From assembly GCA_965279075.1 (NCBI GenBank), contig CBDIHI010000004.1:62001-126000 (forward strand): a DNA stretch of 64,000 nt. Reading direction: 5' to 3'. Position 1 is the first letter of the stretch. Each line of letters begins with the position of its first letter. The DNA comes from SZAS-79 sp965279075 (lineage in GTDB: Bacteria > Pseudomonadota > Gammaproteobacteria > Burkholderiales > SG8-39). Shown here in pieces: positions 7,815 to 16,199 of the stretch. A program made the translations under genes and the position numbers. The notes beneath the pieces were generated by a model. It had not been told where the DNA came from, did no database searches, and saw only the letters and a list, made by a program, of their open reading frames with translations.

Positions 7815-8636
7815 ATGAACGCCCCCGCAACAAATGCCATCGACGAAAGCGTGGTCGAGGTCAAGGACCTGCATTTCGCCTACGGCCCCAACCAGATCTT
7901 CAAGGGGCTGTCGCTCAAGGTGCCCCGTGGCAAGCTCGTCTCGGTGCTCGGCGCCAGCGGCAGCGGCAAGTCTACCCTGCTGAAGCTCATCGGCGGGCAA
8001 CTGAAGCCCGACAGCGGCGAGGTCAGGGTCGAGGGCCAGGTCGTCCATGAGCTCGACACGGCCGGCCTGTACGCGATGCGCCTCAGGATGGGCATGATGT
8101 TCCAGACCAGCGGCCTGTTCAGCGACCTGTCGGTATACGAGAACATCGCCTTCCCGATGCGCGAGCACACCGACCTGCCGGAGGAACTCATCCGGCGCCT
8201 GGTGCTGATGAAGCTGCACGCGGTCGGCCTGCGCGGCGCGAGCCACCTGATGCCGGGCGACCTGTCCGGCGGCATGTCCCGGCGCGTGGCGCTGGCGCGC
8301 GCGATCGCGACCGAGCCGCGCCTCGCGATGTACGACGAACCCTTCGCCGGGCTCGACCCGATCTCGCTGAACGTGATCGCCCAGCTGGTCCGCAAGCTCA
8401 ACGACGCGCTGGGCACCTCGTCGATCGTGGTGACCTACGACGTGAGCGAGAGCGTGAAGCTGGTGGACTACATCTACCTCATCGCCGACGGGAAGCTGGC
8501 GGGTTCGGGCACCCCCGAGGAGATGCTCGCCTCCGAGGACCCGTTCGTGAAGCAGTTCCTGCATGCGCTGCCGGACGGCCCGGTGCGCTTCCATGCGCCC
8601 GCCAAGCCGATGGCCGAGGACCTGCGGCTTGCCTAA
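7815..8636 (+). CDS. mlaF: MlaF-like ABC transporter ATP-binding protein, H-loop histidine replaced by Tyr
   Basis: 273 residues. Walker A is GASGSGKST (46-54), Q-loop MMFQTSGLF, signature LSGGMSRR (150-157), Walker B LAMYDEPFAGLD. The tail DPFVKQFLHALPDGPVRFHAPA matches MlaF, the ATPase of the phospholipid transporter of the outer-membrane asymmetry system. Two oddities: no mlaE, mlaD, mlaC or mlaB lies next to it, and the H-loop reads VVTYDVSES with Tyr208 where ABC ATPases have His, which could be one C-to-T change. The start at 7815 is the one that fits the family. The next gene overlaps by eight bases. Confidence 0.85.
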   Translation: MNAPATNAIDESVVEVKDLHFAYGPNQIFKGLSLKVPRGKLVSVLGASGSGKSTLLKLIGGQLKPDSGEVRVEGQVVHELDTAGLYAMRLRMGMMFQTSGLFSDLSVYENIAFPMREHTDLPEELIRRLVLMKLHAVGLRGASHLMPGDLSGGMSRRVALARAIATEPRLAMYDEPFAGLDPISLNVIAQLVRKLNDALGTSSIVVTYDVSESVKLVDYIYLIADGKLAGSGTPEEMLASEDPFVKQFLHALPDGPVRFHAPAKPMAEDLRLA

Positions 8637-9039
8637 GAAGATCATCACCTCCAGCGCCGCCCCGACCACCGGGTTCACCACCGCGCAGAAGCCGCCACCC
8701 ATCGTGCAGGCGATCCGCTGGGGAAACATGCTGTTCGTGTCCGGGCAGGGCCCGCTCGACCCGCAGACAAAGGCGGTCGTCGCCGGCGACATCGAGGCGC
8801 AGACGCGCCGCACGCTGCAGAACCTCGCCAGCGTCCTGGAGGCGGCGGGCGCCGGCTTCGCCAACGTCGTGAACATGCGCGTGATCCTGCGGGACACCGC
8901 GGATTTCGCGAAATTCAACGAGGTCTTCCGCGAGATCCTCGACGGGGAGAAAGTCACGCGCACCTGCGTGGGCGGAACGCCGCACCGCGCCGGCGTGAAC
9001 GTCGAAATCGACTGCATCGCCATGTTCGACCAGGCATAG
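8629..9039 (+). CDS. RidA/YjgF family protein
   Basis: About 136 residues from a TTG start at 8629, inside the end of the ATPase gene and after GAGGA. The family blocks AIRWGNMLFVSGQGPLDPQT, GDIEAQTRRTLQNLASVLEAAGAG, NMRVILRDTADFAKFNEVFREI and AGVNVEIDCIAMF are complete. RidA proteins hydrolyse reactive enamines and imines; some members are 2-aminomuconate deaminases. The latter role is plausible here because the next two genes resemble 3-hydroxyanthranilate dioxygenase and ACMS decarboxylase, but this is an inference. An earlier in-frame Met at 8563 would make an unlikely Arg/Pro-rich leader. Confidence 0.85.
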   Translation: MPKKIITSSAAPTTGFTTAQKPPPIVQAIRWGNMLFVSGQGPLDPQTKAVVAGDIEAQTRRTLQNLASVLEAAGAGFANVVNMRVILRDTADFAKFNEVFREILDGEKVTRTCVGGTPHRAGVNVEIDCIAMFDQA

Positions 9040-9064
9040 CGGTCACGCACCGAAAGGAAATCCC

Positions 9065-9583
9065 ATGTTCCAGATGCCGATCGTTGACCTGAAGAAGGAG
9101 GCCGAGGAACTCGGCCGCAGCGGCAGGCGCGTCAAGGTGATCTGGCAGGACTCCGAATCGATCGGGTTCATCGCGCGGGGCCGCGAGTACCGCAGCGAGT
9201 TCCACGTCAACCCGAGCGACGAGACCATGCATATGATCAGGGGCGAGATGCGGCTGCATTACCGCACTCCCGAGAACAAGGAGGAGGTCGCGGTGATCCC
9301 GGAGGGGTCGAGCATCTTCACCCCCGGATTGATCCCGCATTCGCCGCGCTTCCCGCCGGACGCGTTCGCGCTGATCCAGGAGCGCCGCCGGCGTCCGGGC
9401 GAGGTCGACCGGTTCCTGTGGTTCTGCCCGAAGTGCGACCACCCGCTGCACGACGCCAAGTTCGTCGTCGAGGATTACCGCACCGACCCCGTGTCGAAGG
9501 TCTACAAGGAATTCTTCGACAGCGAGGCGCTGCGCACCTGCGGCAAGTGCGGGGACGTGATGCCCGCGCCCGAAGCGGTCTAG
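9065..9583 (+). CDS. 3-hydroxyanthranilate 3,4-dioxygenase-like cupin
   Basis: 172 residues, close to the usual bacterial size. Iron ligands expected for the family are H47 and E53 (FHVNPSDETMHMIRGEM) and H92 (IPHSPRFPP). The C-terminal rubredoxin-like metal site is present, C121/C124 (CPKC) and C159/C162 (CGKC). The family opens the ring of 3-hydroxyanthranilate to 2-amino-3-carboxymuconate semialdehyde. The start has AAAGGAAA upstream. It is followed after six bases by an ACMSD-like gene, the next step of the same pathway. A related aminophenol-type acid as substrate is possible. Confidence 0.85.
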   Translation: MFQMPIVDLKKEAEELGRSGRRVKVIWQDSESIGFIARGREYRSEFHVNPSDETMHMIRGEMRLHYRTPENKEEVAVIPEGSSIFTPGLIPHSPRFPPDAFALIQERRRRPGEVDRFLWFCPKCDHPLHDAKFVVEDYRTDPVSKVYKEFFDSEALRTCGKCGDVMPAPEAV

Positions 9584-9589
9584 CCGCCC

Positions 9590-10594
9590 ATGAGCCACCA
9601 CGCGCACGGCAATCCCGTGGACGTCCACGCCCACTGGTACCCCAGGGCGTGGCTGGACCTCGTCGCGAAGCACGGGCCGGCCTACGGCGTGGAATGGAAG
9701 GAGGTCGAAGGCAAGGGGCCGCAGTTCAAGGTGGGCCACCTGAGCACCGGGCCCGCCGGCCCGAGGTACGTCGACCTGGACGCGCGCATCGAGGCGATGG
9801 ACGCCCAGGGCGTGGCCGTGCACGCGATGTCGCTGTCGCAGCCGATGGCCTACTGGGCCGACGCGGCACTCGGCGAGCGCATGTCGATCGTCTACAACGA
9901 CCAGCTCGCCCTGGCGCACGGGAAGCATCCCGGCAGGCTCGTCGGCCTGGCCTCGCTGCCGATGCAGGCCCCGGACCTGGCGGTGAAGGAAGTCGCGCGC
10001 GCCGCGAAACTTCCCGGCATGCGAGGCTTCTACCTTGCGACCCGGATCAACGACAGCGAGCTGTCGGACCCCGCGTTCTTTCCCGTCTACGAGGCGATCG
10101 AAGCGCTTGGCCTGCCCATTTTCCTGCACCCGGTATTCGTGATCGGGCACGAGCGGCTGGAGAAGCACTACCTCACGAACCTGCTCGGCAATCCCTTCGA
10201 GAGCGCGATCGCCGGAGCCCACCTGATCTTCGGCGGGGTGCTCGACCGCTTTCCGAAACTCACTTTCGTGCTGCCGCATGCCGGCGGCGCGTTCCCGTGG
10301 CTCGCGGGGCGGCTGCACCGCGGCTGGGAGAAGCGCGCCGACCTCAAGCACATCGAGCAGGGCCCGATGGGCTACCTGCGGCGCTTCTACTACGACACCA
10401 TCGGCTACGCCGACCCGGTGGTCGAGTACCTGGTGAAGAACGTCGGCGCCGACCGCGTGCTGATGGGCAGCGACTACTGCTTCCCGGTGGCCTACGAGCA
10501 GCCGGTCGAGGTCGTGGTGAACAATCCGCTGATCGCGGAGGGCGACCGCCATGCCATCCTCGAAGGCAATGCGCGGCGCCTGCTGCGCATCTGA
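9590..10594 (+). CDS. ACMSD-like amidohydrolase family protein
   Basis: 334 residues. The metal-binding opening is VDVHAHWYP with H13 and H15; LHPVFVIGHERLEKHYLTNLLGNPFES, LPHAGGAFPWLAGRLHRGWE and the Asp in VLMGSDYCFP complete the pattern of 2-amino-3-carboxymuconate-6-semialdehyde decarboxylase and its relatives. It would remove CO2 from the product of the dioxygenase just upstream, six bases away. Related decarboxylases and hydratases share the fold, so the assignment rests mainly on the neighbour. Confidence 0.83.
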   Translation: MSHHAHGNPVDVHAHWYPRAWLDLVAKHGPAYGVEWKEVEGKGPQFKVGHLSTGPAGPRYVDLDARIEAMDAQGVAVHAMSLSQPMAYWADAALGERMSIVYNDQLALAHGKHPGRLVGLASLPMQAPDLAVKEVARAAKLPGMRGFYLATRINDSELSDPAFFPVYEAIEALGLPIFLHPVFVIGHERLEKHYLTNLLGNPFESAIAGAHLIFGGVLDRFPKLTFVLPHAGGAFPWLAGRLHRGWEKRADLKHIEQGPMGYLRRFYYDTIGYADPVVEYLVKNVGADRVLMGSDYCFPVAYEQPVEVVVNNPLIAEGDRHAILEGNARRLLRI

Positions 10595-10615
10595 CGCACC
10601 CCGGAGGGCCGCCGC

Positions 10616-10843
10616 GTGATCACCATCCACGAATCCCCGCGCCTGTCGGACATCGACTCGGTCAATCCCGACGTGGCCGGCAAGTGCACCCGCATAGTGT
10701 TCATCACGGCCGACCGCAGCGCCCACGTGACGTGTTCGCTGGGAAACGAGGTCCTGCCGCAACTCTTCCAGGCGCTCGTCGAGACGCGGCACCCCGGCGT
10801 ACTCGCGCTGCTGGAGGCGAACGCGAAAGCGCGGCCGGCATGA
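10616..10843 (+). CDS. Hypothetical protein, 75 residues
   Basis: GTG start at 10616 with GGAGG eight bases upstream; 75 residues, no signal peptide and no hydrophobic span. It contains IHESPRLSDIDSVNPDVAGKCTRIVFITAD and ends in an Ala/Lys-rich helix. I recognise no family. It lies between the ACMSD-like gene and the MFS gene, on the same strand with short gaps, so it probably belongs to that operon. Confidence 0.5.
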   Translation: MITIHESPRLSDIDSVNPDVAGKCTRIVFITADRSAHVTCSLGNEVLPQLFQALVETRHPGVLALLEANAKARPA

Positions 10844-10853
10844 AATCGGCGGC

Positions 10854-12029
10854 ATGAAGGCCTCCAACGGCGCGGCGCTCGTCGCGCTGAGCGTCACCCA
10901 GATCGCATCGTGGGGGCCGCTGTACTACGCATTTTCCGTGCTGATGAAGCCCATGCAGGCCGAACTCGGCTGGGGCCGGGACCTGCTCGTCGGCGGCCAT
11001 GGCGTGGCGCTGCTGGTCTGGGGCCTGGCCGCGTACCCGACAGGCAAGCTCATCGACCGCTACGGCGGGCGGCTGGTGATGTCGGCCGGCTCGGTGCTCG
11101 CGGCGGCCGCCTTCGCCCTGCTCTCGAGGGTGCATACGCCGGTCGTCTACTACCTGGCCTGGGTCCTCGCGGGGCTGGCGATGGCGCTGTGCCTGTACGA
11201 GGCGGCCTTTACCGTGCTGACGCTGGCCTACAAGGAGAGGAGCCGCTGGGCGATCACGGTGTTGAGCCTCGCCGGGGGCTTCGCCAGCACGGTGTTCTGG
11301 CCTGTGACGCAAATTCTGGTCGACGCGCATGGGTGGCGGTCCGCGGTCATGGCGCTCGCCGCGATCCAGGTGCTGGTCTGCCTGCCCCTGCACGCGCTCG
11401 CGTTGCCCGGAGCGCCCGCGGCGCCGTCGCGGGCCACAGCCGCCAAACGCGGCCCGGCGGGAAACGCCTGGCTGCGCTCGCCCGCATTCTGGCTGCTCGC
11501 CGTCTCGTTCACCGCGAACTCCTTCATCACCGCCGCCATTGCCGTGCACTTCATCGCGCTGCTTGGGGAGCGGGGGATGGCGACCTCCGACGCGGTCTGG
11601 CTGGGCGCGCTGATCGGGCCGATGCAGGTCGGCGGGCGGCTGATGGAGTTCCTGTTCGGCAGGCACCTCTCTGCCACCGGCGTGGGGACGGTGACCGCCC
11701 TGCTGCTGCCGGGGTCGCTGGTCGTGCTGATGGCGGCCGGGACGTCGGTGCCGGTGCTGGTCGCGACCGTGATCCTGTACGGCGCAGGGCTGGGGCTCTA
11801 CACCATCGTTCGCGCGACCACCCCGGCGGAGCTTTTCGGGCGGGACAACTTCGGCGCGCTCAACGGCGCGCTGGCGGCGCCGTCGCTCTTTGCCCGCGCC
11901 GCCGGCCCGATCGGCGCCTCGCTGGTCGTGACGGCCTCCGGCGGTTACGCGGCGGCGCTGTGGATGCTGTTGGGGATTACCGTGGCGGGCGCCGCGAGCT
12001 ACTGGGTGGCCATCGCCCGGCGCGGGTAG
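10854..12029 (+). CDS. MFS transporter
   Basis: 391 residues with about twelve hydrophobic spans. The loop 2-3 signature of the major facilitator superfamily is visible as GKLIDRYGGRLVMSAGS. It begins eleven bases after the 75-residue gene, and is last of the plus-strand group that includes the 3-hydroxyanthranilate-type genes. It may import the aromatic acid degraded by them or export a product; direction and substrate are not readable from sequence. Confidence 0.88.
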   Translation: MKASNGAALVALSVTQIASWGPLYYAFSVLMKPMQAELGWGRDLLVGGHGVALLVWGLAAYPTGKLIDRYGGRLVMSAGSVLAAAAFALLSRVHTPVVYYLAWVLAGLAMALCLYEAAFTVLTLAYKERSRWAITVLSLAGGFASTVFWPVTQILVDAHGWRSAVMALAAIQVLVCLPLHALALPGAPAAPSRATAAKRGPAGNAWLRSPAFWLLAVSFTANSFITAAIAVHFIALLGERGMATSDAVWLGALIGPMQVGGRLMEFLFGRHLSATGVGTVTALLLPGSLVVLMAAGTSVPVLVATVILYGAGLGLYTIVRATTPAELFGRDNFGALNGALAAPSLFARAAGPIGASLVVTASGGYAAALWMLLGITVAGAASYWVAIARRG

Positions 12030-12030
12030 G

Positions 12031-12048
12031 TGTACCAGTGTCAGTACA
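12031..12048. promoter_or_regulatory. Imperfect 18-bp dyad after the MFS gene
   Basis: TGTACCAGTGTCAGTACA has perfect outer arms TGTAC/GTACA. It begins one base after the MFS stop and is followed by an A-run on the plus strand, so it is not a normal plus-strand terminator. It could be an operator or chance. The rest of 12049-12218 shows no gene I can support. Confidence 0.25.
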
Positions 12049-12218
12049 AAAAATGGCTGGAGATCGGCTCCTGGTGCGGGGGTTTTAAAAAAATGTCATT
12101 AATTCATGGCGGCGGGTACCCCAGCCCTTCAGGCCGTCGCCTTGCCGATCGTGGACGAGAACTTCGCCCCGCACCCCCGGGGGCGCGAGGTCCCCTGCGA
12201 GGGTCGGGTCGGGCCCGG

Positions 12219-12893
12219 TCATTTCGCCTTCGGCTTCACCCGGGGCCGCTTGTACTGCGTGAGCAGGGCCACCTCGCGCTCGAAGGGGTCTCGGCGCTGG
12301 AGGAGCTTCTCCTGCGCGCGGGTCACCAGCCGGAAGTGGCGGATCTCGTCGAGCTTCTCGGCGATGTCCCAGGCGCCGTCCTCGCCGGTCACCCAGACTT
12401 TCGGGTCCGCGTGGCGCAGGTCGTAGGGCACCGAGTATTCACGCAGGCTCTTGTGGTCGCGCCGGTTGGAATACTCATGCAGGAAGGACAGCGCCAGCTC
12501 GCGCAGGGTCCGGTAGACGGGGTCGCGCCAGCGCAGGTCCGGGCCGTTGGTCTTGGAGATGCAACCCCAGTGGCCCCTGCGCTTGAAGAGCGCCACGACG
12601 TGGTCGGAATCGTTCACGGCGCGCAGGTCGAGCAGCAGCGGCGGCTCGCCGTGGACCCACAGCGCGGCAGCGGCGATGAAGGCGCCTTCGATGCAATGCG
12701 CGACCTTATCCCGCAGCACCATGCGCACCGAAGCGCACGAATCGCCCTTCAGCTCGAAGTTCTGGTTCATCCCGAGCAGGTACTTCTGGATCTTCTCCGG
12801 CGAGGACAGGCGCCGCAGCACTGCGAACTCGGCCTTCGTCAGGCCGAGGTCGCCGATGGTCGCGCGCCGCTTTCCGGCGAGGGGGTTCGCCAT
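12219..12893 (-). CDS. Transglutaminase-like superfamily protein (putative)
   Basis: 224 residues, no signal peptide. The segment from DKVAHCIEGAFIAAAALW (C67) through NDSDHVVALF (H98) and GHWGCISKTN resembles the Cys-His-Asp core of transglutaminase-like proteins, where a cysteine at a helix start faces a histidine in the next strand. Tail is Lys/Arg-rich. Whether it is protease, amidase or inactive is unknown. It is last in a long minus-strand operon; its ATG comes right after the stop of a 20-codon ORF. Assignment rests on motif spacing only. Confidence 0.5.
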   Translation of the reverse strand: MANPLAGKRRATIGDLGLTKAEFAVLRRLSSPEKIQKYLLGMNQNFELKGDSCASVRMVLRDKVAHCIEGAFIAAAALWVHGEPPLLLDLRAVNDSDHVVALFKRRGHWGCISKTNGPDLRWRDPVYRTLRELALSFLHEYSNRRDHKSLREYSVPYDLRHADPKVWVTGEDGAWDIAEKLDEIRHFRLVTRAQEKLLQRRDPFEREVALLTQYKRPRVKPKAK

Positions 12894-12894
12894 G

Positions 12895-12957
12895 TCAGCC
12901 GGCCCCCCTGTTCTTCCCGAACGGTGGCGGTGCCAGCACCGCGAGCGATTTGCGCAT
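12895..12957 (-). CDS. Possible 20-codon ORF upstream of the transglutaminase-like gene
   Basis: ATG at 12957 preceded by GAGGA; encodes MRKSLAVLAPPPFGKNRGAG and stops one base before the next ATG (TGACATG). Fills the whole gap between the acyl-CoA dehydrogenase stop and the next gene, so it may serve coupling rather than make a working peptide. Three prolines follow one another, which can stall ribosomes. Could be chance. Confidence 0.3.
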   Translation of the reverse strand: MRKSLAVLAPPPFGKNRGAG

Positions 12958-12966
12958 TCCAGTTCC

Positions 12967-14115
12967 TCAGCCGGGCCGCTGCGAGAACGTCCTCTCGAAG
13001 ACGCCTTCCGCGATGCGGTTCTTCAGGATTTCGATCGAGCCGCCGGCGATCATCCAGCCCCGGCAGCGCCTCACGCAGTATTCCACAAGCTCCTCCTGGC
13101 TGTAGCCCATGCCGCCCATGACCTGCAGGGCTTCGTTGGCGACCTCGAAGCCGGCCTGGTTGCAGTAGGCCTTGGCGATCGCGGTCTCCTCTGCGGAAGG
13201 GAAGCCGCGGTCTGCGTTGGCGGCCGCGCGGTAGAGCAGCAGCTGGCCCGCGTCGAGCTTCATCTTCATGTCGGCGAATTTCCACTGCAGGCCCTGGAAC
13301 TCGCACAGCAGGCGCCCGAACTGCTTCCTTTGCATCGCCCACTGGCGCGCGGCCTCGAACGCATATCGGCCGAGAGCGAGCGACCGCGATGTGTTGCCGA
13401 TCCGCTCGACGTTGAAGCCGGCGATCTGCTTCTTGAAGCCGCCTTCCTTCAACACCACCATCTCCGGCGGCACGTGGACGTTGTCGAAGTAGAGCTGCGT
13501 CCACTCCTCGCCCGACATGAAGGCCGAGGGCTCGCCGCGGCGCAGGCCTTCGGCCTTCGTGTCGATCAGCACCGAGCCTATGCCGCCGACGCCGGGGCCG
13601 AAGCGCACGTAGGCGAGGATGACGTCGGCATAGGCCGAGTGGGTCACGTAGACCTTGCTGCCGTTGATCCTCCAGCCTTCGCCGTCGGCCGTGGCCGTGG
13701 TCTTCAGGTCCGTGACCGCGCTGCCGGCGTCGGGCTCGGTCATGCCTACCGAGATCACCGCCTCGCCCGCGAGGATGCGGGACAAGTAGCGTTCCTTCTG
13801 CAGCGGAGTGCCGTACTCGGCGAGCACCCGCACCGGGCCGAAGTTGCCCGCCTGCACGACGTCCGCGCTCTTCGGGCAGACCGAGGCGACGGTCTCGATC
13901 GCGATCACGGCGTCCATCAGGGTGCCGCCCTGGCCGCCGTCGTCCTCCGGCATCGTGATGCCGAGGAGCCCCTGGCCGGCCATGAGCTTTGCGACATCCC
14001 AGGGGTGGTCGGGGCTGTGGGCGCGCGCAACGCGGCCCGCGGCGAGGTGCTTTTCGGCGAAACGGCGGACAGCGTCGCGGAAGTCGCGCTGCTCGGGCGT
14101 GAATTCGAAGTTCAT
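12967..14115 (-). CDS. Acyl-CoA dehydrogenase
   Basis: 382 residues. Family blocks: MNFEFTPEQRDFRDAVRRFAE, ISVGMTEPDAGSAVTDLKT (flavin contact), INGSKVYVTHS, QRKQFGRLLCEFQGLQWKFADM, EALQVMGGMGYSQE. The C-terminal site where many members have the catalytic Glu (YEGT) reads IAGGSIEILK, so the base is probably the glutamate of NVERIGNT, as in the isovaleryl-CoA type. It desaturates an acyl-CoA and passes electrons to ETF. The start at 14115 overlaps the acyl-CoA synthetase stop as ATGA, so the synthetase likely provides its substrate. Confidence 0.93.
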   Translation of the reverse strand: MNFEFTPEQRDFRDAVRRFAEKHLAAGRVARAHSPDHPWDVAKLMAGQGLLGITMPEDDGGQGGTLMDAVIAIETVASVCPKSADVVQAGNFGPVRVLAEYGTPLQKERYLSRILAGEAVISVGMTEPDAGSAVTDLKTTATADGEGWRINGSKVYVTHSAYADVILAYVRFGPGVGGIGSVLIDTKAEGLRRGEPSAFMSGEEWTQLYFDNVHVPPEMVVLKEGGFKKQIAGFNVERIGNTSRSLALGRYAFEAARQWAMQRKQFGRLLCEFQGLQWKFADMKMKLDAGQLLLYRAAANADRGFPSAEETAIAKAYCNQAGFEVANEALQVMGGMGYSQEELVEYCVRRCRGWMIAGGSIEILKNRIAEGVFERTFSQRPG

Positions 14116-16199
14116 GCGGATCCTTTCAACGCATCTTTCAATACGACCAGCCCGTCGACGGCGACCACGCCGTCGGCACGGACCATCAGGGGATTGATCT
14201 CGGACTCGGCGACAGGGTGACCGGGCAGCAGGGCCAGCCTCGACACGGCGGCCACGGTCCGGGCAAGCGCCGCCAGGTCGCCCTTTGGCAGGTTGCGGTA
14301 GCCGGAGAGCAAGGCGAAGCCTTTCACCCGGCCGATCATCTCCATGGCCTTGTCTTCGGAGACGGGTGCGCATTCGAGGGCCGTGTCGCGATAGATCTCG
14401 GCGAGCCTTCCGCCCATGCCGACCAGCACCACGGGCCCGACCATCGGGTCATGGCGGTAGCCGACGATCGCCTCGGCAAGGCCCTCCACCATGGATTGCA
14501 CCAGCACGCCCTCGATCTTCGCGGCCGGCGCCGTGGAGCGCACCGTGTGCAGGATGTGCCCGATGCGCGCATCGAATGACGCACGGTCGGCGATGCCGAG
14601 CGCCACGCCGCCGACCTCGGTCTTGTGCAGGATGTCGCGCGACAGCACCTTGGCGGCGACCGGATAGGCAAGGGCATGCCGGAACTGCGGGGCGCGGGAG
14701 ACTTCGCGCTCGACCGTAGGCACGCCGAGCGCGTCGAACAGCGCAAGCGCCTGCGCTTCGTCGAGTGCACCTTCGGCGGGTATTCCCCGCGGCCAACCCG
14801 GCGCGCTTGCATCGACCGGCACGGCTGGGGAAGTCCACCTGAAATACGCCGACAGCGCGTCGGCGCACGCTTCCGGTGTCCGGAAGCCGGGGACGCCCGC
14901 TTCGGCCAGCAGCCGCAGCGAAGCCTCGGCATTCGGCGCAAGGAATGCCGCGAGCGGCTTCGCGCCGCGGGCCACGCCGACGATGGGCTTCACCGCGAGG
15001 TCGGGGTGGAACTGCGCGGAGGAGCCCACGACTGCCAGGGCCGCGTCGCAGTCCGGATGGGCGAGCAGCGTCTCGAGCACTGCGCGGTACTTGTCGGCGG
15101 TGGCGGCGAGCGTCAGGTCGATGATCGGCGCGCTGCGCACGCTCACCCCCTTGTCCTTCAACGCGCCGATCAACTCCGCGTCGGGCGTGAGCGTGGCGAT
15201 GCCGAGCGTGCCAAGCCGGTCCACCACGCTTGCGGCCCCGCCGCCGGTGGTTGTAACGACCGCGACCCGCGGCTGCCGTTGCAGCAGCGGGGGTTTACGG
15301 CCCGCGAGCAGCGGGACGATCTCGACCAGCGTCTCGAGCATGTCGACGCGGACGATGCCGTTGTGCCTGAAATACGCGTCGACCGCCGCGTCGCTGCCGG
15401 CAAGCGCGCCGGTATGCGAGCGGGCCAGCGCTTCGCCGAGCGCGGAGCGCCCGAGCTTGTAGGCCACCACGGGCTTTCCGGCCGCGTGTGCGCGGCGGGC
15501 GGCCCGCGCGAGCGTTGCCGCGTCGCGGATCGTCTCGAGGAACAGCAGGATGACCGAGGTGTCCGGGTCGTCGGCGAGCACTTCGACCAGCTCGCCCACG
15601 CCCACGTCGGATTCGTTGCCCACAGAGACAAGCTTGGAGAACCCCAGGCCGCGTGCCGCGCCACGCGAGATCAGCGTGCCGATCATCGTGCCGCTTTGCG
15701 AGACCACGCTCGCGCCGCCGCGCGGCAGCGCGTCCATCTCGAACACCGCGTTTACGGTGATGATCGCGCCGTTGGTGACGTTCGCGAGGCCGATCGAGTT
15801 CGGCCCGATCAAGCGAACGCCCAGCGCGCGGGCATGCTCGACGAGCCTCCTTTCGCGCTCCGCGCCTTCGGGCCCGGTCTCGGCGAAGCCGTCGCTGTAG
15901 ATCGTGGCGAGGGGCACGCCGCGCGCGGCGCAGTCCTCCAGCACGGCGCCGACCTGTCCGGCGGGCACCATGATGAAGGCGTGGTCGATGTCGCCCGGCG
16001 CTTCGGCAAGCGTGGGGTACGCCACTTCACCGAGGATTTCGCCGCGGCCGGGGTTGATGGGCACGATGCGGCCGGTGTATCCGTGCTTTCTCATGAAGCG
16101 CTGCGGGCGGGCGGTGTTCTTGCCCGCATCGCCGGAGGCGCCGACCAGCGCGACCGCGCGGGGGGCGAACAGCGCCTGCGCGAGGCCGGCCTTCGCCAT
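14112..16199 (-). CDS. NDP-forming acyl-CoA synthetase (acetate--CoA ligase family)
   Basis: 695 residues. The N-terminal CoA-binding domain (APRAVALVGASGDAGKNTARPQRFMRKHGYTG) is followed by the ligase domain with the histidine region RSHTGALAGSD and a C-terminal ATP-grasp part (VAAKVLSRDILHKTEVGGVALG, EGVLVQSMVEG). Alpha and beta parts are fused, as usual in bacteria. The enzyme joins a carboxylic acid to CoA using ATP. Its ATG shares one base with the stop of the MmgE/PrpD gene (TGATG), and it is coupled to the acyl-CoA dehydrogenase after it. Confidence 0.92.
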   Translation of the reverse strand: MAKAGLAQALFAPRAVALVGASGDAGKNTARPQRFMRKHGYTGRIVPINPGRGEILGEVAYPTLAEAPGDIDHAFIMVPAGQVGAVLEDCAARGVPLATIYSDGFAETGPEGAERERRLVEHARALGVRLIGPNSIGLANVTNGAIITVNAVFEMDALPRGGASVVSQSGTMIGTLISRGAARGLGFSKLVSVGNESDVGVGELVEVLADDPDTSVILLFLETIRDAATLARAARRAHAAGKPVVAYKLGRSALGEALARSHTGALAGSDAAVDAYFRHNGIVRVDMLETLVEIVPLLAGRKPPLLQRQPRVAVVTTTGGGAASVVDRLGTLGIATLTPDAELIGALKDKGVSVRSAPIIDLTLAATADKYRAVLETLLAHPDCDAALAVVGSSAQFHPDLAVKPIVGVARGAKPLAAFLAPNAEASLRLLAEAGVPGFRTPEACADALSAYFRWTSPAVPVDASAPGWPRGIPAEGALDEAQALALFDALGVPTVEREVSRAPQFRHALAYPVAAKVLSRDILHKTEVGGVALGIADRASFDARIGHILHTVRSTAPAAKIEGVLVQSMVEGLAEAIVGYRHDPMVGPVVLVGMGGRLAEIYRDTALECAPVSEDKAMEMIGRVKGFALLSGYRNLPKGDLAALARTVAAVSRLALLPGHPVAESEINPLMVRADGVVAVDGLVVLKDALKGSA

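Noticed and set aside
12106..12218. Open frames in the spacer after the MFS gene
   Set aside because: Neither strand shows a start with ribosome site or a recognisable product; one frame looked like a cysteine-containing C-terminus but did not hold up.
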